From Rhynochetos jubatus (taxonomy: Eukaryota; Chordata; Aves; Eurypygiformes; Rhynochetidae), in the NCBI GenBank assembly GCA_027574665.1, contig CM050648.1, positions 49,443,200 to 49,507,199 of the forward strand: 64,000 nucleotides of DNA, written 5' to 3'. Positions 12,601-25,876 of this stretch are shown here, piece after piece. Within the stretch, counting starts at the first letter, position 1; each line of letters begins with the position of its first letter. The translations under genes and the position numbers were made by a program. The notes beneath the pieces are model-generated. The model was not told the origin of the DNA. It saw only the letters and a program-made list of their open reading frames with translations, and did not search any database.

Positions 12601-15044
12601 CCAAATGCTGGCCTGAACTGACCCTGCTTGGCCTGGGATCCAGTGGGATCATGGTGCAGCAGGAATAAGAGGCACTTTGTTCTCCATCGTAGATACACTG
12701 CGATTAAACTCAATAGCCATGAGCCTAGATTTACTGCTGTGCTCTCGCTGTTTTGCATTGCACAATAGCACAAACACCCAGAGAGCAAGTGAATTTGATC
12801 CATGTTTCCTAAGAATTGTGAAATTCTCCTTCTGTATAAATTTGCTGCCTGAATTTTAAGCATGATTTATAAAAGGGGCCTTTCCTCTTATAGTAAACAT
12901 GACTTCACTTTCTGGAGGGCTGTAAGACAAATCTTCTTAGTCTGCAAGGTAACTTTTTCAGTGTGCTATCCTTAACGTGGTTTTGGCTCATCTTCCCAGC
13001 TGTACACTTACTTATTGGAGCTATTTAACTGAGATACAGAAGAAAAATACTGTTTCTTTTAGCGTTTGGACCTAAAGCTGGCTTACAAGAAATGTAGAGC
13101 AAGGAAGGCAGTTGTTTTGCCCTGCTTAGAAGCTTTCTAAAATCCTCTGAAGTGTGCTGCGGTTCTTATTTTTGGTCCGTTTTCTTGGTCTGCTGTTGCA
13201 AGTAGACTTTCTCTTGCTAATCTGTTGCCTGAAATGCTCTTTGTTCAGGAAAGCAAGTCTCTTTCTGTTGTAATCAGGGCTGGGAATTCAGCTGCAGGGT
13301 CACTCTTGGTGCTGTAGAGTTCACTGACCACATTTTGCTTCTGGCAGTCCTAGATTTGGCCCCTTTACACAGATCAATGCCAGGCTAACCCCATTTATTG
13401 CTACTTCTGAATCAAAACTCCGCTTCTCCTATTTAATTTAGCTCAAACTAGATGTAATGCAAACAAGCATCAGCATGGCAAAAGAGCCAGAAGAAGAGGA
13501 GGAAGAAAAAAAGGCACTTAGGGTTCTTTTGAATTAAAGATACCAAATGGTGCCAGGCTTCGGGGGTGGGGTGGGGTGGAATTAGTTTGCACTGTGTCGT
13601 TAGACCCTTTATAAAAATCAATTGTCATCATCTATTCTAATTTGCTACTACATGAGTAGTAGAGTTTTTCTGGTTGTCTTCAGTCCCCTTTTTGTGTTTA
13701 AAACTGTTTTCTAACGTTACTGCTACTACTGCTTAGGCTCAGCCGTGCGTTCAGATTTCTTTGGGGTTTTGTAGTCCCAGTGATGAATCTCCTGGTTTGC
13801 TATGTCTTGCCCCCACTAGCTGAACCTCCATCATTATTGCTAGATGCCTTCCACCGGTTTCCACCGCTTCAGCCTCCTAGAAGGTTCCAGACTTGCTTGC
13901 GGTCAAGTGAAGTTGCTGTTGGCAGGAGTGTATTATTCTCGGTGAAGCTACACGGTGCTGAGCACTTCATAAAGCTCGTCACCGTGAGATGGGGTAAGAG
14001 ATTTTGTTAAAGCAGGTGTGTGGCAGGTAAGACTCGTGTGGCTATCAAACCCCATGACTGCAATATAATTTTTTTCTGTACCTGTGGCACACCTCAATAT
14101 GAGAAAATGTTGGGATCCTCAGGACCTTACTTGAAGTTTGATGATGGGACCTTTATGGTGTGGTTGGCATCCAGCCACCGTTCCCAGTCAGGGCTAGAGT
14201 TATGAATTCCACTCGCCACACCTCATTCCACACTGCTTGTCAAATATGTGGAATAAGGCGCACGCTTACCCTCACCCATTGTTGTCTTCTGGATTGAAGC
14301 TCTGTTTGTGCAAGGCTGCGCAGGTGGAAATCATGAGGTTTAGTGTTTCTGCTGAAAACCAAAACATTCTTGCCATGCATCCTTCCACTCCACCCCTTCT
14401 CCCCCGAGAAAAACCTCTCCCCAGACTAATCTACTTTGGTTTTTCAGGGTGGTGTTCAGCAGAAATCAAGCGCTCAGTTGAGTGTGTCTGTAATGGAAGA
14501 TGGTTGACATGAGACAAATCTATAATTTAGGAATCGTCGCTGAAGTAAATTTCTGCTACCCTCTACTAGATGATCACCACAAGACCCCTGAAACCTTTCC
14601 TGTTTGTTTCAAATGCTCTTTTATTTTTGACATCACAATTCATCTGTTCCTGAAGGCAAGCTATTGGAATGTTTGTTCCAGAAGGGAGACCAAAGCCTGT
14701 CAACTTAAATGTTGTTTGTGTGGGGTTTTTATTTATTTCACCACCCTTCTCCCCTCTCTTATTGATTAAATGCCTCCTCCTTCTTCTGCCTACCCTCTTC
14801 TTTTTCTTGCAGGCCTTTGTTGTTCCACCAGGAGATGCTTTGGTTTCCCACTCCCAACATGTGCTTTCTGTCTCTCTGTCTGGTTGCCTTGCCTCTTGCA
14901 GGAGTGGGGGTGCTTCAGCCTCTCTGCTTTCCTCCCTTCCATGCCAGGGAGGGACCTGATGGTTTCCTGCACCATTCTTCTGGGTGAGAGACAAGCATCA
15001 AGACATGAGCTGTAAGGCCTTCCATACGTTTCCCTCAAACTTAC
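655..15044. other. Noncoding stretch, no gene recognised
   Basis: No convincing exon, RNA gene or transposon was recognised. The open frames here, including a 156-codon one at 2492-2962, have no domain, no good codon bias and no flanking splice signals. The stretch contains simple-sequence tracts (for example A/C-rich sequence at 4983-5047 and a G-rich tract near 7682-7691), polypyrimidine runs and a G-rich run near 13560-13580. It is 5' flank of KCTD1 or part of an upstream intron if a distal promoter is used. Confidence 0.6.
4983..5047. repeat. A-rich low-complexity tract
   Basis: About 65 bases composed almost only of A with interspersed single C residues, ending in CCCCACAACAAAAACC. It could be an expanded simple repeat or the eroded poly(A) tail of an old retroposed sequence. 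No parent gene sequence is recognisable in front of it, so the simple-repeat reading is preferred. Confidence 0.8.
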
Positions 15045-15101
15045 CTGGTTCCAGATAAAATCCTTTGCAGACGTTATCTCCCAGACTTTATCTGGAACTG
15101 G
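15045..15101. repeat. Inverted repeat with 12-bp perfect arms
   Basis: GTTCCAGATAAA at 15048-15059 is perfectly complementary to TTTATCTGGAAC at 15087-15098, with a 27-base loop. As RNA the stem extends to 15 pairs (15045-15059 with 15087-15101) if two G-U pairs are allowed. A second small palindrome, GTCTTTTAAAGAC, follows at 15101-15113. It lies in apparently noncoding DNA. It could be a fold-back remnant of a DNA transposon, a structured RNA element or chance. It is shorter than a typical miRNA precursor. Confidence 0.6.
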
Positions 15102-18100
15102 TCTTTTAAAGACTCTGGATGTGTCGCTATGTGCAGCTGTTCTTTTATCTGCCTCTTTACCTGTCAAGTCATCCTCTTGTGATGGTTTCTTCCACTTTTC
15201 AGGTCTCTATTGGAATGTAGTAGGTTTTTTGCACGCTATTTAAAAAATTATTAATCGTAGTTGGGGTTGTTGGCACCTTCTCCTATTTTGATACTCAAGC
15301 TGCTCTTTAAAGATAGTGTTGGCTTTTTGGGTGGGTTTTTTAGATATTTCCATATCTTGTTGTCTTGATCCTTCTTTAAAGTCGGTTGTTTTTTGGGTTT
15401 TGTTTGGATTTTTTTCCTCTCTATTGTAGAAGCCAGGTGTAGTTCAGACTTGTCAGTTTGGACCTGTAGAGGATGCTTCCACTTATCGGCATGGTGTTAC
15501 TTATGATTACTACTCAAGTTATTCAGTGGGTTTGTTTTCTCTAGCTTCAGTTAGGTGAAATCTTCCCCCCCCTATTCCAACGAAAGATTTCTTCAAGTAT
15601 TATTTTGAATGAGGATAACTTCACATAAAGCTTACTTCCTCATCTGCAGTTAAATTAGCTGAGCCTCTTGGCAAGGGTTACCTTCTCCAAGAGCCCTGTT
15701 ACAGAGCAACCTACCAAAAGAGAAATTTCATACCTACGTGTTTACCCCGTGGTGGCTGGTCCAGCTGTGGCAAGTGACAGTGTGTGTTCTGGGTAGTTTC
15801 ACTTAACTTCTGTATGTTTTAAAAAATAAAATAACTGTGCATTTTATTCAGCTTTCATTTTCTGGGTGAAGCTGGCAGTTGCCTTTTTGGTTTTGAGCTG
15901 TCCCTCAGTCGTCTAATGATGTGATTTTTCTCTGGTGTTGGTTTCCGTGTCATAACATAGCTATACGTACTATCAGTTTATGTTAATGTGTCTGTATTTC
16001 TTGCTTTTCAGTTTTATTGAAATGCGTGTGGTACGTTGCAGGCAATAAAAGTCAACAGCTAGAGAAAGTGAGAGGCATTGCTTGTTGACTGACAGTCTTT
16101 ACTGTGTCTTTAAACATTTTCAGATCCTTTTGTGTCCAAGCATTGGCGCTTTGTGTGTTAGTAATGACCAAAGAAGCACAAAAGCAGACTTAGAAGCAAG
16201 CCGTGCAATCCAGGGAAACGTGTATTGTATAACATTTTGTTGGACGTTCTAAGGTTATATGTGTGGTCTGTTGTGGTGTCGGGTCAAGTAAAAGTCTTTT
16301 AATGTAAAATTAAGGGTTTGCTGAGCTAGTTAGCAGAGGTCATTCTGTCTACCACTAGATAGTGGATTGCTGCTTGAAGGTTGGCGGTGGCAGTGATGGC
16401 TTCTGTTAGCATACAGCACATGGTTATATGGATTTGGGGTTAATATACCCTTGTGGGCTGAAGTTAGCTGCCAAATGGATATTTTTATCATACAAGCTAC
16501 AATGACTACTCGGAGAAATCCCTACAGGTCTGAAAGCAATAATAATCAAAATTGTATTTCTTAGCCTTGGATTCTAAAGTATCTTTTACACATAATGGAG
16601 TCAAATGAACCAAATCTAAAATATGCTTTGTTCATATGCCGTATGGTCATTGTCTTGCCAAGCATTCGTCTTGCTTTCCAGAGTAGACTCCTGTGTTCTC
16701 CTTTCCTTTCCTTCACACTAACCCCAAAAAATTGACCTCCATAGTCTTATGCCTTCCGTTCCTTTTCTCCCTTTGTCCCTATATGCTTTCCCAGCATTTA
16801 AGAAAACTTTAGACACCAGATAAGAGGTGAAATGAACTAAAACCCTTCATGCACTACTGCATTGAAGGAGCTTTTGAATTTAACCACGGCTGTATTTAGC
16901 TTAATTCAGGACTTCAGCCCCTTTCTACCAACCACCAAAGGTGTACCTACTCCTCCAAGGGATTTTAAAATCCAAAGACAGATTTTAGTATGGGGTGGGG
17001 GTAGGGAAGTATCTGGGTCATTGATGGTTTTCAGTTCTGGTCCTGTGTGCTATGTGCACAGCCCATTTTGGGCGCTCTGGGGAGGCCCCCATTGTTGCAT
17101 GCTGCCCCATACATGTATTTTTGGCAGGAGGCTGTTTCCGCACCGTGTCGTGTCACACCGTCTGTCCTGAGGTGTTAAGTAACCCACGTGTGTTTTGAAA
17201 TAGCTAACGATAAAACGATTTCTCTCGTGATAGTGTTTGGACTTTTTCGTTCTCCTGCTTGTTATGAAATCTGTAGGCTGAGAATTTTAATGGGAGTTAC
17301 AAGAGGAGAGGAAAAAGTCCCAGCCAGCCCTGGAAATGCATGGGATTGTGGTAGAGCAGAGTAAACGCTCCCTATTACAGTCCGTGTTAACAAGGACTTC
17401 CAAAAAGCCTGTCACTTCAGTAAGTTCAGCTTTTATCCTTTCCTCGCACTGTCTTCCCTCTTGTCGGTCTCTCTGTCTGTTGGGGTTTCAGTAGATCATC
17501 ATTTTTAAGAGACAAGGGTCTTTGCTTTGTCAGGTTCAACTTCGGAGACCTGCTGGGTGGGGAGGTGGACAGGAGAGAGGAGAAAAGCCCAGCAATGACA
17601 CAGGGCTCCTAAAAGTTGGTCCTTTTTGCCCATAGCGTTGTGTTGTATTGATACTGGAGCAAGGGGTGTGTAATTTAAGATTACAATTTCACACCGTATT
17701 TCTAATTCTTTACCAGGCTTGACTGTAACTATCAAAATTGCAGTTCTGATCATGTCTTTGTCTGTTTACATCTTCATCATGAATTAGATAATTATGAATG
17801 TATGGCTTTAAAGCCCTTTTGTGCCTTTTTTTCTGCAGTTAGGTTATAGATGAAGCTATCTATCTGGTTTATTGTTTAGTCTCGTAATTACTAAGTGGAC
17901 GCAATGTCTTCAAAATTACGATTCTGTCTGAGAATATTTTATTATTGTTTGCTGCAAGAAACATCTGGAGAGTGCTTAGAGCTCTTGTGTGTTACAGCAT
18001 TTCAAAGACCTGGTTTTATTGGATCCTTATAATTTGTCCCTTTTCCTTTTTCCTCTTCATATGGCGTAAAGAGCTTTTTTGTGTTAAGTCTGGTGAGGTG

Positions 18101-21100
18101 ATTCCAGATACAAAATTCTTCAGGTAGTCCGAAGGTGGGGGGTTTATTGTTTACATGTTCAGTCTGAAGCAGATAGTGTTCTGTTGGTATGTCCAAAAAC
18201 GCATCTTCTCTAGATGGGTCAGTATTATCTCTTTCTGCTCCTAGGCAAATTAATAAACTAAATTTAAAAAATGCAAAGGAAAGCAGGCGGCTGGCTGATT
18301 CAAAGGGAGAGGCTATGTTTTTCATCACCACCCTTTCAAAGCCTCTCTGAATCAAAAGAACCATTGGATTGCGAAGGCAAGACCTATGCCACACCAGAAG
18401 CTCCCAGTTCAGCAATTTTCCCAGGGTAAAATTATAACTCATGTTTCCTCAGCACAGGCTGTAACTGGCAGCGTTCCTTTTACTTCTAAGGGTGAAATTG
18501 CTGGGGGGGGAACAGACATCTAATGTGCCTCTGGAAGTTTTACAATGGGTGTTAGCCTCCCTTTGTGGAAAGGTAGATGTTCTTCTGGAACATACCCAAG
18601 GGCAGGTGCTATTCAAACTGGAGTGTAAATTAACTTCAAATACAGTAGTATGGACTTATTTTTGTTTGGTTTGAGAGTCAAATTTAAAGAAGAAAAACCC
18701 ATTTCTCAAATTCTGACAGTTCTTGACGGTCTTCCATTTATCCCACTGAAGTCTGCATTTTTATGGGCCTTTAAAATCTTCAGATATGACTGCAATTCAA
18801 GATGTTAATCTTTATTCATGTACTACTGATAGGATCTTAACTCGCAAACAAAACAGGCAGATTTCAGCAGTGCTTGTTTTTCGGTGTTGCTTCTCACCAA
18901 AAGATTATTGGACAAATTGCAAACTCTGTCCAAAAGGAATATAACCAGTTGGTTCCTTTCCCACTCAAATTTTGACACCATCTTTAAGGATTTGTTTAAG
19001 TTTGCATTCAAATGTATCAGCATGATTCTGGCAAACACACACTGGAGTGTGTGGTGGTTTTTTTTTTTTCTTTTCTTGTCCTTTTGTTATGTAAAGACTC
19101 TTACAAAATATGCACAGAGTGCCTGCTAGAAGTGGATAAAAGGCAACACTTGAGTGAGACGTCTGACCAAAAATTACGTTATTAATGTCTGAGCCTAGGA
19201 GGTGTCCACCTGGGAACAGTTGGAAGATGGATGCCAGAGCTCCCCGTGTCCATTCCCCACATACAGGCATGGGATGGGGGTGACTGTTGTATGCCAGTCC
19301 TCTCTGGTGTAGGAGAAGAGCTGGGAGATCCTTCACCCCTCAGGGAGGCAGCAGGAGCTGTTGGCTGCTCTGTGCTGGGCTATTCCCAGCAACTGGGGAG
19401 AGCTGCCCAAGTGGCTGCCCCTTTCAGGGAGGAGGTATAGACTCTGGACGGAGCTCCAGAGTATGTAGGTGTGTTATCTGCAAAGACCTTGGCAGGCCGC
19501 ACCTCTTGTGATAGGGATGAAGGGGTCCAAGGTGTTGGGATTGATGCTGCTGCTCGCTGGAATGAATGAAGCCTCGAATGGAGAACTGGTCTGTCGTCTC
19601 TGTCCTTTGCCAAAAGGTGAACCTCCCTTTGAGTGCTTGCTTTACTATGAAGTACAGGTTGTCTCTGCTACCTGAGGTTTGGTAGAGGTAAGAGAAAAGA
19701 GACCTAGGTTTAAAGGAAAGTAAATGAAACTGTCCTCAGGGCAGCAGAAGCAAAGAGTTTTCTATCAGCTGTAATGTTGAGGGCAGGGCTGCCAGGCTGC
19801 TAAAGGCTCTTCAGACCTGGCAGCCTCTTTCCCAGGGACTGCTCATCTTTTTAATAGCATTTCCCTTTATTTTTTTAAGGTGTTCACCGTGACTGCAGCC
19901 TTTCTCCACTGAGACTGAGGGATCTGTTGGCACTTACTGGCTTGTAATAGTTTCTGCAGTATCTGGCAGGATCCCACTTTTGCCTGCGAGAATCAAGGCT
20001 GAGTGAAGGTCACTGAGGGGCCTCGCTGTGCACCTTGTGAAATATTTTGAGCTGGGCATATCTAGTTAGAGAAGGTTCAGGCTGGGGAATTACCTTTGGG
20101 TCACTCCTAACTCAGTTTTATTGCTGGTTTGAATAGAAGCTGGCGTAGAACAGGCAAGCTCCTGGTAGAGCAAGTGGCCTGAAATGCCAGGTATCTGGTC
20201 CGCCCCTATCACAGGACACCATTAGAAGCAGCACAGCAGGTCTGTTGACCTTTGGGCCGATGTCCTCCTGCGTCTAAACACTGCGTCCTTCAGCGTGGTT
20301 TGGGGATGTTTTTGCCTACTGCACCCTGGGGTAAACACCCTGTGATTAGACGGTGTGGGGTGGGCAGCAGTGTGCTGCGTGTTAATTGGGAGCAGCTTTC
20401 AAATCCGGTTTTGCTTGTAAATTAAACGGCCGCTTTTACTGAGCAAGAATTCAATCGGCATGTCTGAAGATCGTAGAAGTTGTCTGCTTCCATGACGAAA
20501 GCCAGAGTGGCTAGTGGAAGTGTGTGTGTTTGGGGGTAGTGAATCTGGGCTGGATGCCCAAGTTATTAGTGGATTTTTTTTTAATAGTGCCATGGATTGG
20601 ATATATGCCAAAGATCCTGCTTCCATTATGGGCTTAAGTCCTGTGTCAGCCACACTCAATGCTTGCTTGACCAAGGGTGTGCACAGCAAGAAGTGAGCAG
20701 GCAGAGCAGAAGGCTGGGGCTTTACTTGCAGAGCTTGAATGTAATAAATGAAAACATTTGGGCTGGCCTCAGCGCTGCTTACCCAAACAAGCGAGGGGCT
20801 GAGTTCATCTTCCTTAAAGAGTATGAATATATAGAATATCTTCAGGGAGGTATTAAACTTTTGTCTGCGATTTCAAGGCTTAGGGGAATCTTCAGAGAAG
20901 TTTATAAGCACTTAAAAAGATCCATCCTGTCCCTGTGAACTTGACCTTTTCTAGATTTTGGACTTGCCTTTACTGCAGTGCTGGTATAAGCACAGGTCCT
21001 CGTTTGACTCCTGCCCTTATCCCAAAAGCCTTTTTCTCCAGTTAGAGATTTTTCTAAGCTCTCAGTGGCCAGTTTCTGATGAAGGTGTGGTTAGAGCTCT

Positions 21101-24100
21101 CCTACTGAAGTTAGTTGTGTGCTGTAGACTTGGCTACTGGGCACAGGGATTCACAAAGTGTCTTCAAGCTCTTGTCCAAGGGCATTTTTAACTGTCCTGC
21201 CTCTCCAGGTAGGCAGTGCTCTCCATCCAGCACAAACGCCTCACTTCCCTCAGCCCCTTGCCTTGCATTCGTTCTCTGCACTTGTGGCATTTATTCTAGG
21301 TTCTGATGAGATGGCAGCAAGGCTCATTTTACCAAGGAAATGCAACCGCAGTCTCTCCCGCACTGAGCGGGTGTACAAGCTCAGCAGCACTGGCATCTCA
21401 AGGAGGAGGAGGCTGTGAGCAGCCAGTGTGTGGGATGTGGAGCAAGTGACCCCTGTCTCGGGGCCGGATCGGTGCTCCATCCTGGGGCCAGTGATTCTGG
21501 AACAAGGAGGATGTAGCAGTTAAAACTGTCTCATCAGGTAAGTGCTCCAGTCACCACTGCTATAGCCAGTCTGGTGTGACAAGAGGTCCATCTATCACTG
21601 CCTTTGTAGGCTTAATCTATATTTGTGCTGTTGCAGGATACAGAAGACAGCCTAACGTAGTTCCTGGCACCTCCAGGAAAGGGTTTCAGCCAAGGCACTG
21701 TTTTGTGATGGCCCATAGGCCATACACCCTGCCTCTGATGGACTCCTCTGGGTATCTCTGTCCTCTCTTTCACGCAGCCTTGTAGCATCCTCCACCATCC
21801 TAATCTCCATTGCTGCATATATTTCTGCAAATAGTACCGAGTGCTGCAAGCATGGTGCTGGTGTGGGAGAAGTGAGCAGGTGCTTGATATAGTAGTGGGT
21901 CTTCTGCTGCACTTGGGTTGCTTCAGCATCTCAAGAAAACTCTAAATTCTCAAGCTCTCCTTTGTGTTTGACTCTCTTGTATAGGATAATTTGACCCTTT
22001 ATCATGTGTTGACAGACATTCAGGATTAAAAATGAGACTTCTCCTCCAGAGGTCTAAAACAATAATTCTGATACTACTGCTCAGTCCCAGGGCACCCAGT
22101 ATCTCTGCTTACCGTGGCACTAAATTGCAGCTGATAGTGTTTTGGGCCTGTTTCTCACACAGCACTCAAATAAAATTGTTCTGAAGTTTTGTTTTATAAA
22201 CATAATTTGTAATATTCCAAGTCAGCAGTCCTGATGCTTGCAGCTTCGAGGGCAAGAGCAGTTGTATTGTATCGATAAAAGGCAAAACATGACAGGGCAA
22301 TTGGTGTATTTTTGCTGTGGGAAATGATGCACTATTTCTTTGTTTCACAGACTGGTGACACCAACACACCCTGACCATTGGTGTAAGGGTAAAGAAGCAG
22401 AAGAAAGGGCATGGATGTGCTCATGTATAAAGACTTTTTGCCAAAGATCTGAACGACTTCTTGGCTCTTCTGTGCTCCTCAGAGTGAAGGTGAAGAGAAG
22501 GCACCGTGATGGCATGCATGTCTTAGGAGACCAAAATGCAGCTTTCATGCTCTGTGCTATGCACATGGTCATCTCTGAGTACCTTCCAGGGCTCTGAGGG
22601 CCCAGCACAACCTGGTGTCATCTGTTCACACAGCGTACCATGGCCAGAGATGAAAAATTCCATCTGAGGACATCTCCAGGCACAGAGGTGCCTAGGGTGG
22701 GCCTTTTCCTTTCCGGTGGGATAAGCACCTGGGCTTCCTGTACCATGTAGCTCTATCTGCCTGCTTGCTACACCTTCCAGAAGTGCTGTTTGTACTGTAC
22801 TGATATTGTTTATGCTGAATAAATGCTTTCTCCAGCCTCTTTGTTGTGGTGACTGTTTTTGCTGAATTGAAATAAAAGTGGGGGGTATTTGTTTAAGCAC
22901 TGTGGTGAGACATGATCATGATTATTTTTTTTTTTTATCTTTAATGAAATGTTTGTTTTGAAAAAGTGCATCCTCAAAATGGGGACGCTTGTGCAGGAGC
23001 CAAATCTGAGAGTTGTCCTGATGTTCCTGGTTTGGACAGGGCACTTGAACTGGCTTTCCCACACCCCTAAGCATCAGCCTGCTGTTTGTTTCAGAGTCAG
23101 GCACATAGCTGTTCATTGCAGTCAAATGACTTCTGCTTTGTACTGAAGGAAAAGGGATTTGTCTCCAACTACTGACGTTTGTTCACTGTTTGGATTCATT
23201 CCCCATACAGTGGGCTGTTTGTGTTCAGAGGAGACTTGTCTGTTGGAGGTGGCTGATGTGGGTGTGCTGACTGCTGTTGCCAGCTGTTCCTGGGCACCAA
23301 GCTTTTGTTAGGAGAAACGTCTGTCTTGTAGCTTTCTGTTGTGGGGAAAAAAAGATAATGAATACAGATAGATTTGATGCTTTAGAATAAACTACTGCAT
23401 GATTATTGTTTTTGATGTCCGGACTAGATGATACAAGCTTGTCCTTAATTCCCCACTAAAAAAAAATCAGAGTTTGAAATACGTAACTTGGAGTTTCTCA
23501 GCAGTGATAATTACTTGGGCTGTGAAAGGAAGCATCTGATAATTTTAAAATTTGATCCAAAGGCTAAAGCTACAGTATATTGAATAACACATTCACACTC
23601 CTGCTTGAGCTGGGCTGGCTCGCAGGGAATATGTTGACAGTAACAACGCTAGCCAGCAATGCCTTGACCTCCAACCTAAAATGACCCCCATAGTCTTGTG
23701 AGTCAAGTAGATGTTTTGTACTTGAATGTCGGTCCTCTGGTAAGTGAGCTTGGGTTGTCTTGTAGTGGTATGGCTTTTGTCAAGGTTTCTGGCTTGAGAA
23801 GGGAGCTGGAATGACTTTACTCAAGACCAAAGAGTGTAAATAATACTTCTGAAACCACTGCTAATCATAGCAGGCTAACATGAGCAAATATTTTGAGGGG
23901 AGGAGGAAGCCTCCTGTCTCTTTGATTTTTGTACACTTAGCAGCATGTTGTAATAACTCACGTTCTTCAGAGATGTCTTATTTCTTCCACTGCTACCAGA
24001 AGATTGACATGGTCACTGTGGTGTTGGTAGACCAGTTGCATGGGTGCACATCTCAGCCCTACAGATAACATGTTTTTCAACCCAGATGTAAAGGTTTATT

Positions 24101-25727
24101 CTTTAACTATATTCTTGAATGGAATTGGCAAGAAGTTTGTATAGGAGAAAAAGGCAGGGAGGAGAAGAGATTTGAAAGCTCTCCTGCACAATCCTCAATC
24201 CCCTTTGGTAGAAAGACTTCAAAATTCTAAGGACTTTTTGTAAATGCTAGGGAGCAGGAGTTCAGGCAAGGCTGCTTTTGCTTCTGTTGAGCCTATAGGA
24301 AGGCTTGCCTAGGGCAGAAAATGAGAAGCAGGTTCAGATATACTCAAAAGACCTGGGCCTACCAAATGCTTGTGGTTGAAAGGCTCAAATATCAGCCAGA
24401 AAGTGGAGGAGCTCCAAACTGGTTAGGGTTTAGGAGTCCCAAACTGCTCTAATAGAGCAGTGGGTTTTGTGTGCTGAACCAAAACTGAAAAGTTTTGTAA
24501 GACCTGAATGTCTTTAACCTGCCTAGCACATAGATTTTAGCACTTTGGAGTATGTAGTTTCCGTAATAAATTCATTCCAATTTAAAATCAGAACTCATTG
24601 GAGGTTTTTTCCCAACAACTTTTAAAAATAATCTTTGAGTACTAATAATGATAAATGTCTTTCAGGGTATGTCAGGTATTTTGGTCCACAGGAACCATCG
24701 TGAAAGGTTGGATTTCCTGTTCTTATTTATTTTTTTGTTGGGTAAATATTGCAGTGTTTGACAAGAGAAGGTACCAAGTGAAAAACGGACTGTTGACGGA
24801 TAGGAAGGTGGCTGCCCATCCAGCCTGCGCAGGCCCTAGCTGTGCTTTGTGTCCCACTCATGAATAAAGTTGGTGCAGTTCTTGAGGCAGACGACAATCT
24901 CTTTGATCTCCTGTGTGGGAACAGCCGTGGCTGAGCTATAAACCCTTCCTGGGTGCAGGTCTCGCCTGCCTGACACCAAGCGCACCAAGGAAGGCTTCTG
25001 AAGAGCTTTTTGATCCTTTTTGTTGTCAGCTGTTGTAGTTGGCTTGCTGGATCCTGTTCAGTTTAGTTTCTACAGCTCCCTTCTCTCCTCCTGTAATTAT
25101 TTGAAGGAATTATGAATTTAAGGAATTATTTTGTGATCACTTTAGGTTAGGGGAAGCTTCATTTACCAGCAGTGCCTTGTGCTAACCACTTTCTACCTAA
25201 GCTTATTCACTTCCACGTTTGCAGTAATTCGATGCAAGCCGTGTATTCCTTCAGAGAGACTGTTTGCCCCTGTGTTATCCCTCCCGTAGCTGAACCAAGA
25301 CAGTGACTTAACTAATGCAATGATTTAACTTTGATCTGTTAAACAAATGTCAGTGGTCTTAATGCTGTACCCATTGGATGGGGATCTGTGCTGTGGCTGC
25401 ACTAGCGAGTCGTGCCACATGAAAGGAACTGGGTTTTAAGCACCCGCTTCTCTGATTCCCGTTTCTGCTTTAATTTGTCTGGGGCAACTGCTGTAGAAAT
25501 ACCATTGCCTCATTTCAAAGTGGTCTCCAAAACAGTAGTGAACTGGTTTTATCCAGGGAAATGTGCTTTGGGAGCTAAGGCTGGAGGAAGGCTAGCATTA
25601 TTGTATTTAATATCTAAACATTGAGCAGATGGGTGTTGTTACTTTGAGGCACAATAATGCAGGTAACTTGAAGGGGGAATATTGAAAAGGAGGGGGGTGA
25701 AATAAGGTAGCAAAAGGTTTTATTATA
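15102..25727. other. Noncoding stretch, no gene recognised
   Basis: No exon or RNA gene could be supported on either strand. The open frames are short, overlap on both strands and carry no recognisable domain. Composition is mixed and AT-leaning, with moderately GC-rich patches near 19200-19450 and 21200-21480 that lack clear CpG-island character. Confidence 0.55.
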
Positions 25728-25765
25728 AATCATGGCATCATAGAATAACAGGTTGGAAGTGGGTT
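25728..25765 (-). mobile_element. CR1 LINE 3'-end remnant, minus strand
   Basis: The sequence ATCATAGAAT followed by GGTTGGAAG matches the reverse complement of the avian CR1 3' terminus, where the ATTCTATG-type terminal repeat follows the CTTCCAACC block. Only about 40 bases can be recognised, so this is a strongly 5'-truncated or eroded copy. The identification rests on this short diagnostic string and on comparison with the much better CR1 at 41575-41811. Confidence 0.5.
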
Positions 25766-25857
25766 TATTTCTTGGGAGTTTTACTAGGTAAACTGTGTAA
25801 ATGGCAGCTTGGTTACATTTTGGTTTTGGAAACTGGTTCCCTTTTCTTATGGGGGTT

Positions 25858-25876
25858 GGGGGGGGGGGGGGGGGGG
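25858..25876. repeat. 19-base G homopolymer followed by T-rich run
   Basis: An uninterrupted run of 19 G residues, preceded by GGGGGTT and followed by C and two long T tracts up to about 25920. It is able to form a G-quadruplex in principle and is likely to be length-polymorphic and error-prone in sequencing. Confidence 0.9.

Noticed and set aside
14566-15167. Pair of overlapping minus-strand open frames of 125-142 codons, Arg/Lys-rich
   Set aside because: They are the complement of pyrimidine-rich sequence (CTTCTCC-type runs), which gives long basic frames without coding function.
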